From Aphelenchoides besseyi (taxonomy: Eukaryota > Nematoda > Chromadorea > Rhabditida > Aphelenchoididae), in assembly GCA_024699855.1 (NCBI GenBank), contig JAMPIQ010000002.1:15252001-15316000 (forward strand): DNA of 64,000 bases. Direction: 5' to 3'. The notes under the pieces are model-generated. The model ran no database searches. It was not told where the DNA came from and saw only the letters and a program-made list of their open reading frames with translations. A program made the position numbers and the translations under genes. Positions within the stretch are counted from its first letter, which is position 1. Every line of letters begins with the position of its first letter. Positions 22,601 to 34,200 of this stretch are shown here, in pieces.

Positions 22601-25600
22601 AACAGCATCTACAAGGTGCCGTTCTTCAACAACCACTAGCCTCCGTCTCACCGCCGAAGAAACCGGCGCGCAAACGACCATCCAAAAAGGGAGCGAATGT
22701 CGTGAATTCGGAAAATCTGAATCCCGTGGCAATTTCGACGGCAAGCAACGCACCACCGGGTCAAATTCTGATTTGTACCGGTGGTAATGCTTCTCAACCG
22801 ATGGTCATTCAATACGCCACGCCGGGAGGTAAACCGAAAAAAACTGCAGTAATTTGAAGTCAAAATTTCAGAAAACATTTACACCACTGGTCCTTCCGGT
22901 TCGCAGCAAATTGTTCTTCAATATCAACCGGTTCCTCTCTCCACGGCCGATGGCAATGAATTGATCGTTGAAGCACCACCACGTTTGCCAACACCTTTGA
23001 TTTTACCAAGTCCACAGGAGCTGGCACAACGAATCGAAGCGAAACGGGAAACACGCAGAAACAAGTTTGTTGTCTTTAAAAACTTTCTATTTCTTGTACT
23101 CTTCTAGAGTGGCAGCTTTCTTTCGATTGCTACGTGAACGCTTGGACAAAACCGACTTCATTACGCCGTACGAAAGTCGTGCCGATGCCATCAATCGTCT
23201 TTTGCCGTTTGCGTTATACGACGAGCCCGACTTCAGTCCTGAGTATATGGAGAAAGGTGAGTCGTCGACCTCGTGATTCCGAATTCAAATTCGTCGGTTT
23301 CAGTTGACTATGAGCTTTATCGTCATTCGGTTTACATGGAAGATAAAGTACGAAACATTGAAGGGCGAATGCGAAAGATTTTCTACGACGAAGCTATGGG
23401 AAAGCGAGAACACGATTACGAACTGAACATGCTCTATTATTTGGATGCAGAATACGAACGACGACGATTGAAAACCGATCAAGTTGATGCCAAGAACGAT
23501 AATGGCAAGAGTTCGAAAAGCTCTAATCAATTCAAATGTAAATTTGCAGATTCATTTCTACGCGAATCCGAAATCATCAGATCGGGTGTTGACTACGCGG
23601 ATCTCAAGGAACGCGAAACGAAGATTCCCACTCGTCCCGAAAATTTCAATGAAATATCACAGTCGCAGTTCGAATATCACGATTTTGATGAGCGAATCTA
23701 CGAACGTGAGATTCCGCGTACACCGTCGCCTCAACACTCGAAATCACATCGCGGAAAGAAGAAACGAGAGAAACAGCGTTACTTGTACGCTTCCGATTTG
23801 GACGATAGCGAAGAGGACGAAGACGACGAGATGGACAATGACGTTAAGACCGAAGATTCGTCGGTTGAAAACGATAGCGACGAGTTTGAAACGGCGGAAC
23901 GAGAGAAACGCGAAGCTCAACTTGCCCAATTGAATGCCGCAACGTTGAAGATTAGTTCGATCGAACTGATGTGCAACGTCGAAAAAGATGGGAACAAAGC
24001 GGAAGAATTGATTGTGGAGATCAAACGTGAAACCGAGCTGATCAATTCGTTGTTGAAAGATGGCGAACTGACACCGCGAACCTCAGCTAATGCTTCAAGC
24101 ACATTGCTTTTGGCCAACGACTTGATTGCACGACTTGGACGTTTGCAAACTGAAGCAATGGAGGAACGCGCCAATCAACAGCTTCAACCTCCGATAGTCA
24201 AAGAGATTCCGATTGGCGATGTTAAATCGTCGAAACGACATTACGATGATAAGATGAAAAGCTCGCTGCCACATGATTTGGAAAATGTTATGCCGTCAGT
24301 CTTCCTGAATCCGACAATACCGAATTCCGACATTGGAAACGTACCACCGATTGTCGCGCTGAATGAATGGGCATCTCAACATGTTCAACCGTTGGTCGAC
24401 ACCGCAGAATCGCGTACGAAAACGTCGCCAATACAAAACGCAACGTTGCCACGACCATTCACTCCCGAAGATGATCGTCCGTCCGCACAGAACTTAGCTC
24501 GATTATCTCGCAAAAACTCGCCGCCACTACTGATTAATTTGGTTCAAGAATTGAGTCGAGAACGTCCCGAACCGACGGCTTCAACACGTGTCATGGTCGC
24601 ACCACCGGAGTTACTGTTCGGCAAAGCTCCTCAATCTAGTTCCAGCACCACTTCGGCAGATGATATGCCTCGGTTACAACCGATTAGTCCGACAATTACG
24701 AACGTTTCTCAACGACTAACCGGAATGCCACCGAACGTGCTCAACGCGGCCATTAGACAAGCAAAATCAGAGTCTTTGAATGCACAAATAACTGAAGTTC
24801 AAAAGTTGCAACAAACGATTCCGCTGCCGAAACTAAGTCCCGATGCGTGGAAGGGTCTACAAATGAAAAGTAGTGCAACAACAATAGCTCAGGCAAAGAA
24901 TGAAATGCAAAAACCGCCGCATCTTCAACCATCGGCGGTGCCCGAGAAATCGACATCAAATTTGTTGGAACCGCCGGCCGCTTTCGACGATCCTCGACTT
25001 CTGAACATCTCAGCCAAACAGACCGAAGCTCACTTGTTGTCGCCTACGAACGTTAATCGTCCACCAAGCACCAGTCGACCGTTCACTCTCAAACAGCGAC
25101 TTTTAAACAAGACTCCAATTAACATTCACCAATCCGCTCAAATGTCGCCACCGATTTCATCGAACATGTTACGGTATGATACTCATCATTCGACAGGAGG
25201 AAGTTCGCCCAAGAAGCGTCGTACATCGGCAGGCGTTTCAAGTCCATCAAAATCACAAATCGACGTATGTTTTCTTGGCTTTAGAAGCTTGAAAATGTTT
25301 CGATTTAGCTCTCAGTTTCTCAATCGTCTTTGGACTCTGAATCCAAACCTCCGTTAAAGTTGACTATCAGGAAAAGCAATAATGGAGTGAACAGTATCAG
25401 CGCTTCGCAGACATTTACCGCAACGCATTCAACAGCTTCGCAGAAGACCAACGCCCTAACACTCGAACCGGTTGAAGCTTCCAAAGCGTCGAATCAATTG
25501 GCACCGTCAGCTTTAAAGTTCGAACCAACACCTTCCAGCAGCAGAACAAAGAAGGAAGAGAAAGCGGAACGGAAACGTCTAAAGAAAGAGAAGAAACGTG

Positions 25601-25950
25601 AGAAGGAAAAGAAACGTGAGAAGGAGCATCGAGAAAAGGAGCATCGAGAAAAGGAGCATCGAGAAAAAGAGAAGACCGAGAAACGTAAACGACGCCACGA
25701 AGCTGGTCGAACGATCGAAACCAAACCGTTGGTCACGTCGACTAGCGCCGCTGGCCCGGTTGTTCCGCGTATACGTATTCGAATTGGCGGCGAATCAACG
25801 AATCCACGACCCACTGATGTCGTCACGCAACAGAACGTGGCGCCAATCGATCTAACTCCCGCACCATCGACGTTGACGATCGCGCCCCTTCGTTTGAAGA
25901 AGCAGGAGAACGGTGCATTGATTGTTATTCAAAATTCTTTGCCATTATAA
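19621..25950 (+). CDS. BICRA: GLTSCR-domain protein, BICRA/BICRAL-like GBAF chromatin-remodelling subunit
   Basis: About 1,600 residues in about nine exons. The first exon is tiny (19621-19652, MDDDLEQELNQ) and followed by an unusually long first intron (about 1.2 kb). The N-terminal half is Gln-rich and probably disordered. The GLTSCR domain (about 23107-23500) reads AFFRLLRERLDKTDFITPYE, then DAINRLLPFALYDEPDF, then KVRNIEGRMRKIFYDEA, matching the conserved FPSFEDALHRLLPYHV region of human GLTSCR1/BICRA, which scaffolds the BRD9-containing BAF complex. Downstream are an acidic patch (DDSEEDEDDEMDND), long Ser/Pro-rich linkers, a Lys/Glu/Arg-rich helix (about 25550-25700) and short β-like stretches LKLTIRK and IRIRIG that recall LKLKIK and KLVIR in BICRA. 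Outside the domain similarity is low, so the subfamily name is less sure than the domain. Confidence 0.65.
20554..20570. repeat. Short palindrome in intron 1 of the BICRA-like gene
   Basis: GCAGCATT and AATGCTGC around a single G. Could be a dimeric factor site or chance. Confidence 0.4.
25591..25672 (+). repeat. In-frame tandem repeats coding Lys/Glu/Arg helix
   Basis: Two 18-bp units (AAGAAACGTGAGAAGGAA) run into three 15-bp units (GAGAAAAGGAGCATC), all in frame and coding REKEH-type pentads. Likely unstable in length within the species. Confidence 0.8.
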
Positions 25951-26062
25951 TCGTTTTGTTATCATCACGAAATACGGGTTATTTTGTTTTTTTTTTAAAT
26001 GCTACTGAAGATAAACATAATTTAACTTAAAGTTGGAAATTAGCATGTTGAGAATGTATGTT

Positions 26063-27875
26063 CTATACATAAACTGAATTGCCAGCGCCGGTAACAACTG
26101 CGCGCTCGTTAGCAAATGGCATTGCGGGATTGGAGATTGCTTCGTGTGGAACGGGAGCCATTAAGTCGTTTGGAGTGCTGTTGTAAGCTTTCACATCGTA
26201 GAGTTGTGGTCGTGTACCTGCAAGGGAAAAGGTTTCTTCGTGTGCTTTCGTTTCGAACTGACTGTTAGCCGTGAGTTTTTGTCGACTAAGATCGCTGCGA
26301 TTAAAATCGCTACCATTCGATCGTCGAGTGTTGTCGATTACGTAGACCTTCTTTTTGCTGAAGAACTATATTAGAGATTTACGAATTGATAGACAAGAAG
26401 TTGAAAACTGAAGTTGCGAAGGAAAAGTCTGCAAACTTACCGATTACCGGCCCACATGAAAACCAAACACATCAAGAATGCAAAAATTGCCAAGAACGCA
26501 AGAACACCGAAAACTAGCCAAGCCCACCACGGCAGACACCAATTACCGAGTTTCGTGTAGCCGCTATCACATTGATCAGAAGGTGAGTTGGATGAATTGT
26601 CGGGTTTGTAAGTTGCGGTTGAATTTGAAGGTACAGTAGGAACTAAATCTAGGTTATTAGGCTTCTCGAATTAAACAATCGCGCTAAAGACCACTTGTTC
26701 CAATAACATACATGAATATGTTTGACTGATACTTGCTAGCGCGTCTGGTGTTCTCGTTGGCATCGATGAAGAGGAACTGTTTTGTCCTCTCAACGGTATT
26801 GCACTTGAAGGTCTATTAGATGCCATAGAAACATTGGAATTTTGTACTGAGTTTGTAGGATTGCTGACGGGATTTGATGCAACGTTTCCTGTAAAATCAC
26901 TAGTCAGCTAATCAATTGAAAGGCATAAGAATTCAAAAAGATTGACACGAACTGACTACCGTTTTGATTCGTCGAAGAGGTGGAAATGGAGTTTAGAAAT
27001 GGCGGTGAAGTCGAAGTAAAAGCGAAACCGGAACTCAAACCGCTATTCGATTGAGGCGGTGGATTTGCAGCTGATCCCAAAAAACTTCCATTGTTGCCGA
27101 CAGAAGAAGTTGCGACAAGAAGCGAAGTTTGTGTAGTGGGTAAGTTGGACACCGAACTCGAATCGCATTGCATCGACACACCGCACGTTTCGCTACTTGT
27201 CATCGCTGAAATGGGTTCCAACGATTAATTTCTAGTGGATCATTTCTCCTTACGCATCTCACACAAAACATCCGAACTGACATTGCAGTTGTCGTAGTGA
27301 AGTTTGTAATCGGAGTTCTCTAAAAACAAACAACTGCCACTTGCTGCGGACGTATTCTAAAACGGAAAGTTCGAGATGATTGATGGCTAATGCAACGTAC
27401 AGCGTTTATGATATCGGATGCAATTGTTGTGTTCAAGATGCCCAAAAACGAGTTATTCGGACACATTATTGCAATCAACTGATACTCCGCATTTCCGAGC
27501 AAACCGCCGGTCATTAGTTTTTGTTGATAGTTCTGAAAATAAACTTCAAAGAACAATTGAGGTAGTCATTGATCACTTGTTGAATGTACGATTTCAGCGA
27601 ATTCAATAGAGTAGGACTGTCAATGTGCGCTACGAATCCGCCCATTGATGAACACTTCTGATCAGCCGCAGTCCACGATCCTCCGGCATTGCGTTCGATT
27701 TGGAAACATGAGTCGTGTTTGGCCACATTTAACCGCTGACCCGGACATGTACACGATTGTCCGTTGGCAACTGAAATACACAAGAATCAAAGCTTGAAAG
27801 ATGTTGTTACATACAATCGATTAAGATGTAGGCCACTACGAGTGACAATATCCAAATGTCTACTGGTATTTTCAT
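26063..27875 (-). CDS. Single-pass membrane protein with C-type-lectin-like domain and Ser/Thr-rich stalk
   Basis: Exon 1 starts at 27875 and codes a signal peptide (MKIPVDIWILSLVVAYILI). Then a C-type-lectin-like domain: NGQSCTCPG, SWTAADQKCSSMGGFVAHI (about 27650), and a last piece with CLFLENSDYKLHYDNC and VLCEM (about 27320-27255). The WxxAxxxCxxxGGxLA pattern and terminal Cys pairs are family hallmarks; I see no EPN or QPD sugar-binding triplet. A long Ser/Thr/Asn/Pro-rich stalk (27220-26600) probably carries O-glycans. Next is one transmembrane segment, WWAWLVFGVLAFLAIFAF (about 26480-26530), and a cytoplasmic tail ending VVTGAGNSVYV before TAG at 26063. Nematodes have many such lectins, often in immunity or the cuticle; the ligand here is unknown. 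Confidence 0.8.
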
Positions 27876-28211
27876 CGCTCACATCGAAGGAAGCTAAAAA
27901 AGGTTCAGTTAGTTTTTTTATCCAAAATAACTTTAAAGATCGAACCACTCAAAAAGATGTTTGAAAACCGCAAGACAGTCGAAGCTTTTTCTTTGCGGAG
28001 TTCAGGTTGCCGTTCGCAAGAAATATCGTATTCACTGGTCGGGACGTCGATGTTATGGACGACGGAATCCAAAGGTAACAGTCGATGTTTAAACGCTGCC
28101 ATGGTTATTCATAGTTATGCAGACCGTTGACCCAATGGACGAAGGTCAAAATCGACGGTGTTCCGTTTGGGTTTGTCGTCCGTGGAAACCTTCTCGCACT
28201 ATTCGATGCTT
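27876..28211 (-). other. Spacer with possible hypothetical exon
   Basis: A 65-codon frame (28102-27905, -; starts MAAFKHRLLPLDSVVHNIDV) has protein-like codon use and a donor-like GGTTCG inside, but it does not join in frame to the lectin gene downstream. Either an unrecognised small gene or 5' leader. Little else seen. Confidence 0.25.
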
Positions 28212-28844
28212 TTAAGGATCGTAACTGATGTTCGTTAATATTCGAACGTGTTGATGATTTCTGTTCCAAATCACTTTTGTATCAAACGAATTCGTTGAAA
28301 GTACTGTAAACACATGAATACCGTGAATTAAGTTCATCAGATCCATTAATTCATTCAATTGGAATCCGATATTTTGGGCATTTAAATTGAAGCGGAAACG
28401 AACCATGTTGACGGCGTAGTTACTTGAGTAAACAACGAGGCCGACGATTCCTGTCAAAGTTTTGTGTATGACGACTTTTAATTCAACGTTATTGCGCGAG
28501 ACAGCCACAGAGTGGTTGTAAGTTAAGCCCCAGGTGACTGATTAAGCTGAAGGTTCCCGGTGTTTTCTTCCGAACAAAACACAAAGAAGAATGCGCGTTG
28601 GATTCTTTTAAAGTCGCCATCATCGGGACCATTTTCACGCCGCCCACCGGTCGGCGAGGAGAAACAGACAGACAGTCCACGAAGACTTCCATCATGTTTC
28701 CGAATGTAACAGACTGAAAGTCCATGGCCGCCGATCGTCTTAACCTCCGCTCGATTGAAAGCGTGCGCGAAAACTCTTGTTTCACAAACGCCACTTACAC
28801 TCCTCGCCGGCTACGTGTTGGTGCATCCGAAGCGATTTGGACAT
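28212..28844 (-). CDS. Unrecognised gene, model uncertain
   Basis: Exon 1 starts at 28844 (MSKSLRMHQHVAGEE) after a TTCTTCAG and ends in a good GTAAGT donor. Exon 2 begins after TTTCAG (about 28720) and reads CYIRKHDGSLRGLSVCF, then RENGPDDGDFKRIQRAFFF. That frame stops at 28523 unless a 38-nt intron is removed, after which it continues TWGLTYNHSVAVSRNN, then KTLTGIVGLVVYSSNYAVNM, and stops at 28212. The last part looks like alternating β-strands. I recognise no family. It could be one gene of about 170 residues or two overlapping fragments. It is divergent from the innexin. Confidence 0.35.
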
Positions 28845-29204
28845 TCCGCCCACTTTTGCTGAAGAAACAATACGAGAATGTTGGGGGACATTGAAGAGAT
28901 TGATCGAACGAAGCCGAGAGACAGCAGTGAGATAATCACATAACAGAGAGACAAAAACTCGGAGGTGACAGCTATTGTAGTACACACACAATCAGTACGT
29001 ACAACACAGCGGTCACGATCTTGTAGTGTCATTCAATAGCCGTTGGCCGGAGCATTGAAATCCGGCGCTTTAATTCGACCTTTAATCCCGATAATGTACT
29101 AATTGATGTTAGTAGCAATCAGTCCATAGTTCTGATAGGCTTATAGTTTCAATTCTGTGAGAGAAAACACGGTTCTTTGATCAGAATCTTGAAATTTTGT
29201 CAAG
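28845..29204. promoter_or_regulatory. Divergent promoter region before innexin
   Basis: 360 bases between two start codons on opposite strands; no specific motif identified. Confidence 0.4.
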
Positions 29205-30982
29205 ATGTCGGCGCATATGGGAGCTATCAGCTCCGTTAACGCCCTAATCAGTAAGATCTTCACACAACCGAAAGGCGATTTAGTACGTGAATTTGAAGTC
29301 AGTCGAAATTGATTCTTGGTTTAGGCGGGACGTTTGAATAGTCGAATTACAGTCGCCATATTGGCTGTTAGTGCTGGTTTATTGTTGAGTACTCATTTTT
29401 GGGGTGATCCGATAACTTGCTGGACACCGGCCGAGTTTCCGAAGATCTGGACCGATTTCGTTAATCAGTTTTGTTACGTTGAAGGAACCTACTTTTCAAA
29501 TCTCACACATCCTCTTGAGTTTGATAGCGACAAACGAACTCGTCATTTCGTCAGCTACTACCAATGGGTTGGTGTGATAGTGAAGAAGTCGAACGACAAC
29601 AAAACGTTTAGGTTCCTTATTTTCTCGCCCTACAAGCCTTCTTTTTCTACATGCCACGATTTGTGTGGAAAAGTTTATCCAGTTTCTCAGGTTTGTATTT
29701 TTGATCTATTGAACTTGAGTGAATAATTCTAACTCACTTCAAACTTTTTTGCACCAATTTTTGATATATTCTCAAGCGAGAGTGTTAACATAAGAACTTA
29801 AGTTTTGACGCGCTATTTTGACCTTACTCGCGACTACTTTGCTTTGCTCAAAAGCCGTGAATTTAACGTTTGTTTGGCGAGCACTTGGTTTTCGGACCAT
29901 CGAATTTTGATTGCTAGCTATCGATAATTGAAGTTGTTACTTGAACTTGCTGAGCAAACAACTCGCGTAGACACTTTAAAAACTTTCTTAGATAAGATCC
30001 AATGTCAAAATCTTTACATTGTTGCGTTAACCTCGTATTTAGGATTTGATCTAAGCGGCAGTATTCAATATGTGGACGTTATTTGGCACAAAGTTCGAAC
30101 TTCAGACTTTCAAGGTATTCTTCACTCTCAGCTATTATGATCAAGTGTTTTGTTAGTGAGAATGGACGTTCTGGAGAAACAAGCAGCCGTCTATTTGTGG
30201 GATGGTATACGTTTGGCCCGACGGCATCATCGTGGTCAGATGGTTGCGTACTATGTAATCTACACGGTTGTCCAAATGTGCAATGCATTCGTAATGTTCT
30301 ACCTCTTAAATGATCTTATCGATTCGCCTCTCTACTCGTTTTCTGGCGGTTCTGTTATTTACGATATTTTACAGGGAGAAAGCTGGAAAGTGAGTGTCTT
30401 GAATTTGAAATACCTTAAGAGTCAACGATCTTCGTGTAGTAACGATGTCATATTGCAGAAAACCGGACATTTTCCGCGAATCACACACTGCGACTTTCCG
30501 CGTCGTATGTTGGCCGATGCGCCGGTAAGTAGTCATCGATTCTACTCGATTAATTCGTTCAAAAACAGAAACAAACGGTTAACTGTGTTCTCACGTTGAA
30601 CATCTACTACGAAAAGCTCCTCTTGTTCTTATGGTTTTGGATGCTGTTCGTGAGTATTGTAAGCGCCGCCAATTGCGTTTCATGGCTTATGACCATGTGT
30701 ATGCCCGAACGGTCGGAGCGTCGTCTGCGATCGTATTTGACCGTTCACAAAGGTTCTCTGTATCTTGAGAACTTTATGCGAGCACTGGGAGCCGATGGGG
30801 TTTTCATTTTGCATCAAATCGCATTGAACATCGGCGATTTGCCAGCCAGGTAGTTCATATACGGAAGTCAGGCAGCTCAAACCCTCAATTGCAGTTATTT
30901 GTCACTGGCGCTCTACAACGTGGTCATTGAATTCGATCAAGAGACTCGTCGGCTTATCGAACACAGCACCAAAGATGTTTGA
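29205..30982 (+). CDS. Innexin (gap-junction channel subunit)
   Basis: Innexins form invertebrate gap junctions and hemichannels. Seen: N-terminus MSAHMGAISSVNALISKIF, first TM, extracellular loop 1 with two Cys (CWTPAEF and FCYVEGTYF), the family signature YQW at the second TM (exon joined across an intron to VPYFLALQAFFFYMPRFVW), a cytoplasmic loop, third TM (YYVIYTVVQMCNAFVMFYL), loop 2 with FPRITHCDF and VNCVL, and the fourth TM (LLLFLWFWMLFVSIVSA). The tail ends HSTKDV at TGA 30980-30982. About 370-380 residues, normal for the family. The intron between SLSSFSG and FDLSGSIQ (about 29694-30041) is about 350 nt, long for this window, and contains an open frame I treat as intronic. Which of the many nematode innexins this is cannot be told by eye. 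Confidence 0.93.
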
Positions 30983-31063
30983 GTTGGCACTGTTATTGAA
31001 TACACACGACTTTTCAGTTGTTTTTAGAGTAAAAATTAACAAACGATTTGATGGAGCTATGCA

Positions 31064-31069
31064 TTTATT
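31064..31069 (-). promoter_or_regulatory. Poly(A) signal of filamin gene
   Basis: AATAAA on the minus strand about 175 bases after the filamin stop; it lies between the convergent innexin and filamin genes. Confidence 0.5.
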
Positions 31070-31242
31070 ATTTTAAACTAATAGCGAAATAGGAAAAGGA
31101 TTACATAGAAATCGGAATGACAATTGAGGATTTATGGCAGACACCAAATTTGTAAGCATCGGTTTTGTATCGGAGGATTGGCACCATGACTTCAAAAGAA
31201 AATTAACGCAATTGAATTGCAGTGTGGTTGGGAGAGACAAAC

Positions 31243-34200
31243 TTATGGGGAATTGGTTGGACGAACAGTAAACGGACTACCGAGAATTTCTCTATCACCG
31301 TATTTGATCAAAACTAAAGCACGTGTTCGTTCGGGAATCTTATACGTAACGTCGTATTGACCGGAACCGCGATGTTTCACCGACACCTCTTCGGATGGAC
31401 CTCTCGAAGTGACAACACCAACGAACAGAAGGCTGCTTCCTACATATCGCTGAGATTAAACGATTATTCGTTGTGGCTTACCAGCTTTCGAAGTGTTCAC
31501 ACGAAAAGTCGCGGTTTGTCCGGGAACAAATTCGTACAGTCCGGCGCCATCAGCGGTAACTCGTCGAACATCGTCGGCACTCAACGTATTGTACGTATAT
31601 TTGGTCGTGCGTGACGAGGTCTCGTGCTCGTAGCCGGCGACCTCGACAACCCGTTTTCCAGGTTCTTGATGCGCGGTCGAGCTTCGAAGCTGCTCGATCT
31701 CCACTTTTTCGATGTCGCTCTTTTGTTTGTTGAATTGCTGTTGATGTTCACTTGACTGGTAAGTTGAAGTGTTGTGGTGGGGCTGAAAACCGTGTATATT
31801 CGTTGCTAAAGAAAAAACAACAAACCGGCAAATTTTCCTGCGATTCGTGAATCATCTCGTGAGAGTGCAGTTGAATCGGTTCGTCGGAATACGAGTCATA
31901 ACTGAACGAACTCGATTTCTCTGTTGAGTCGCGTTGCTGATGTTGATTGGACTTCTCGTTCCAACGTTTATCTTTCGTTATTTCACTATACGTTTCGTCT
32001 TTCGAGTTCTGATGGTTGGAATGTGAGGTGCGATTGTTTTCGGGCATATACGGTCGTTTGTTTGCCGGTGAATTGGTGACATTGTTGCCATTTGATTCGG
32101 GAGCAATAAACACCTGAAAGAACAATAGAAATCGTATGAATAGGCATAAACTCACTTTAAATGGCGATCGGCTTATCGGAGCGTCGTCAAGCAACAAGCT
32201 GATAGTGTAGAGTCCCGGCTCGTTAGTCGAGTATTCGGCACGACAAACGCCGTCGCGATAATCGGTCAAAGTGATGTCCGCTTTTGCTGGTCCGTTAATT
32301 GATGCACGCAACTCGCCACCACCGGCATCACCGACAAAGATCATGAACGATTGTTTTCGACCGACTTGACCGAATTCCAAACCAGTGCCTTCGGCGCGAA
32401 CGAGATGAGCTTTTGAACGGCCGAGCAAACTGACGGGAACCGTAAACGGCGAACCTAAATCATTAGTTAGTCAGATACTATGCCTTTGACTTTAAAATAC
32501 ATGTGTTAGCAAACATAACAAAGATTTCGATTCTTGTATTTTTGTGGTCTCGATGTGTTTCTGAAGCTTAGCAACAAAACAAACATAAACGAATGTAAGC
32601 AGACGAACACGTTTATTAGTGGTGCATATTTGTTAAAATGGACAAACGACTAAGCATTAGAAACAAAAAACCCGGCAGTTAGCACAAAGACTATATGTAT
32701 TTTGAAGCAATTCAATGGTTCACAGATCTGTTACCCGCAACTCGTGAGAGTGTGTACAAAGCGTAATGTTATTATGACTGGAATAAAAGGCATCGGAAAC
32801 TTGGTACAAGCACAAAATTCAATTACACACGATTGAAAGCTTCCGCAACACAAATAAAAAGTTGAAAATACTCGTAAACAATTAACCTTCTATTGGTTGA
32901 CCACGATGATAGACATCAATTACGTGCAAACCGTCTTGTTTTGGATGAAAGTTAATGGTAAAGTGATCACCACCAGCGTGTGTAAGTGGAATCGATTCGA
33001 CTCGACCATCGGGTGCTTGCATGCGAGCAGTAAGCTGTTTTGGATCGACATCTTTGAGTTTCAAATGCAAAGATGCATCTTGTCCAGCAACGGTCTAAAG
33101 CAGAGATTGAGAGATCCAATTCGGAAGACACTCACTTGACTAATGTGTTTGGGTGGATAAGCACGTTCCGACGAATCCGATGCACTGGCACGTGAGCTTC
33201 GGCGTCCGGTCGGATAGTCACTCACATCAACATTCACATCAAATGCTAACTCGCCATCAACGTAGATCTTGGCCTACAAATAGGAAGTTGAACGGGAAAC
33301 TTGGACATCTTAATCACTTTGTGTGGTCCAGATCTTTTCGGCGTGTAAGACACACTGATCGGTTGATTGTTTTCTTGCGAAATATCGGCGACAACCGATG
33401 CGCCGTTCGGTTCCAGGACCTCGACATCAATTTTTTTGCAACCAACATCTCGAGCATCGACAGCAAAACTCGTGGTCTGCGTGGCATAGACGTTTGCGCC
33501 GACACCCGGTCCGTAGACGTGCAGTTTACTCAAATCCAACGGCTTGGACACTTCGATCTAAATTGTTAGTTTACATCATTTCGCGTTGTGAATTCAAGTT
33601 GTCACCGAAAATGGCGTCTCGTCGATTGCAATCTTGTCTTCGGTCACACTGATCACGTATTTGCCTGATTTGTGCGGAACGAAAGAAACACGTTGAGATG
33701 AAAGACTACTGTCAGGATTAGTAGATGAATCGGTTATTCGACGAACATTATCAACAACATTCAAGTCGGGATCGTAGATCTTTACTTCCGGTGATTTGGA
33801 TGCTGCAAACTTATGTTGCTATTCAATCGTCTTTAAGAGCTTACATTCAATAAAGAACTCGAACTTCTCTCCAACACGTGGATCAATGTCGTTGTTTGCT
33901 GGAAAAACTCGTGCATTACAGCCCGATTTGGTGGCCTTCTCCGGATCAATCATAATCACAAACGGCGAGTTCTTGATATGTTCGCCGCGATTCAGCACAT
34001 TCACTTTGTAGACTCCCGGTTTTGAGGGCTTAATATTTCTCGTAAGTTCGTTCATAAGTTCACTTTACCTTGTATTCAACCAAGGCGGTGTTGTCTCCAT
34101 TGTCAACTGATCGAATTTCCGATTGTGAAGGCCCTTCGGTTGAGAATTCTGAAAGTTTGGTTAATGTCGAAATAGTGAATTGAAATTACCTAAAATGTTC

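Noticed and set aside
29928..30041. Open frame LELAEQTTRVDTLKTF inside the innexin
   Set aside because: The innexin reads SLSSFSG directly into FDLSGSIQ when this stretch is treated as intron; including it breaks the family pattern.
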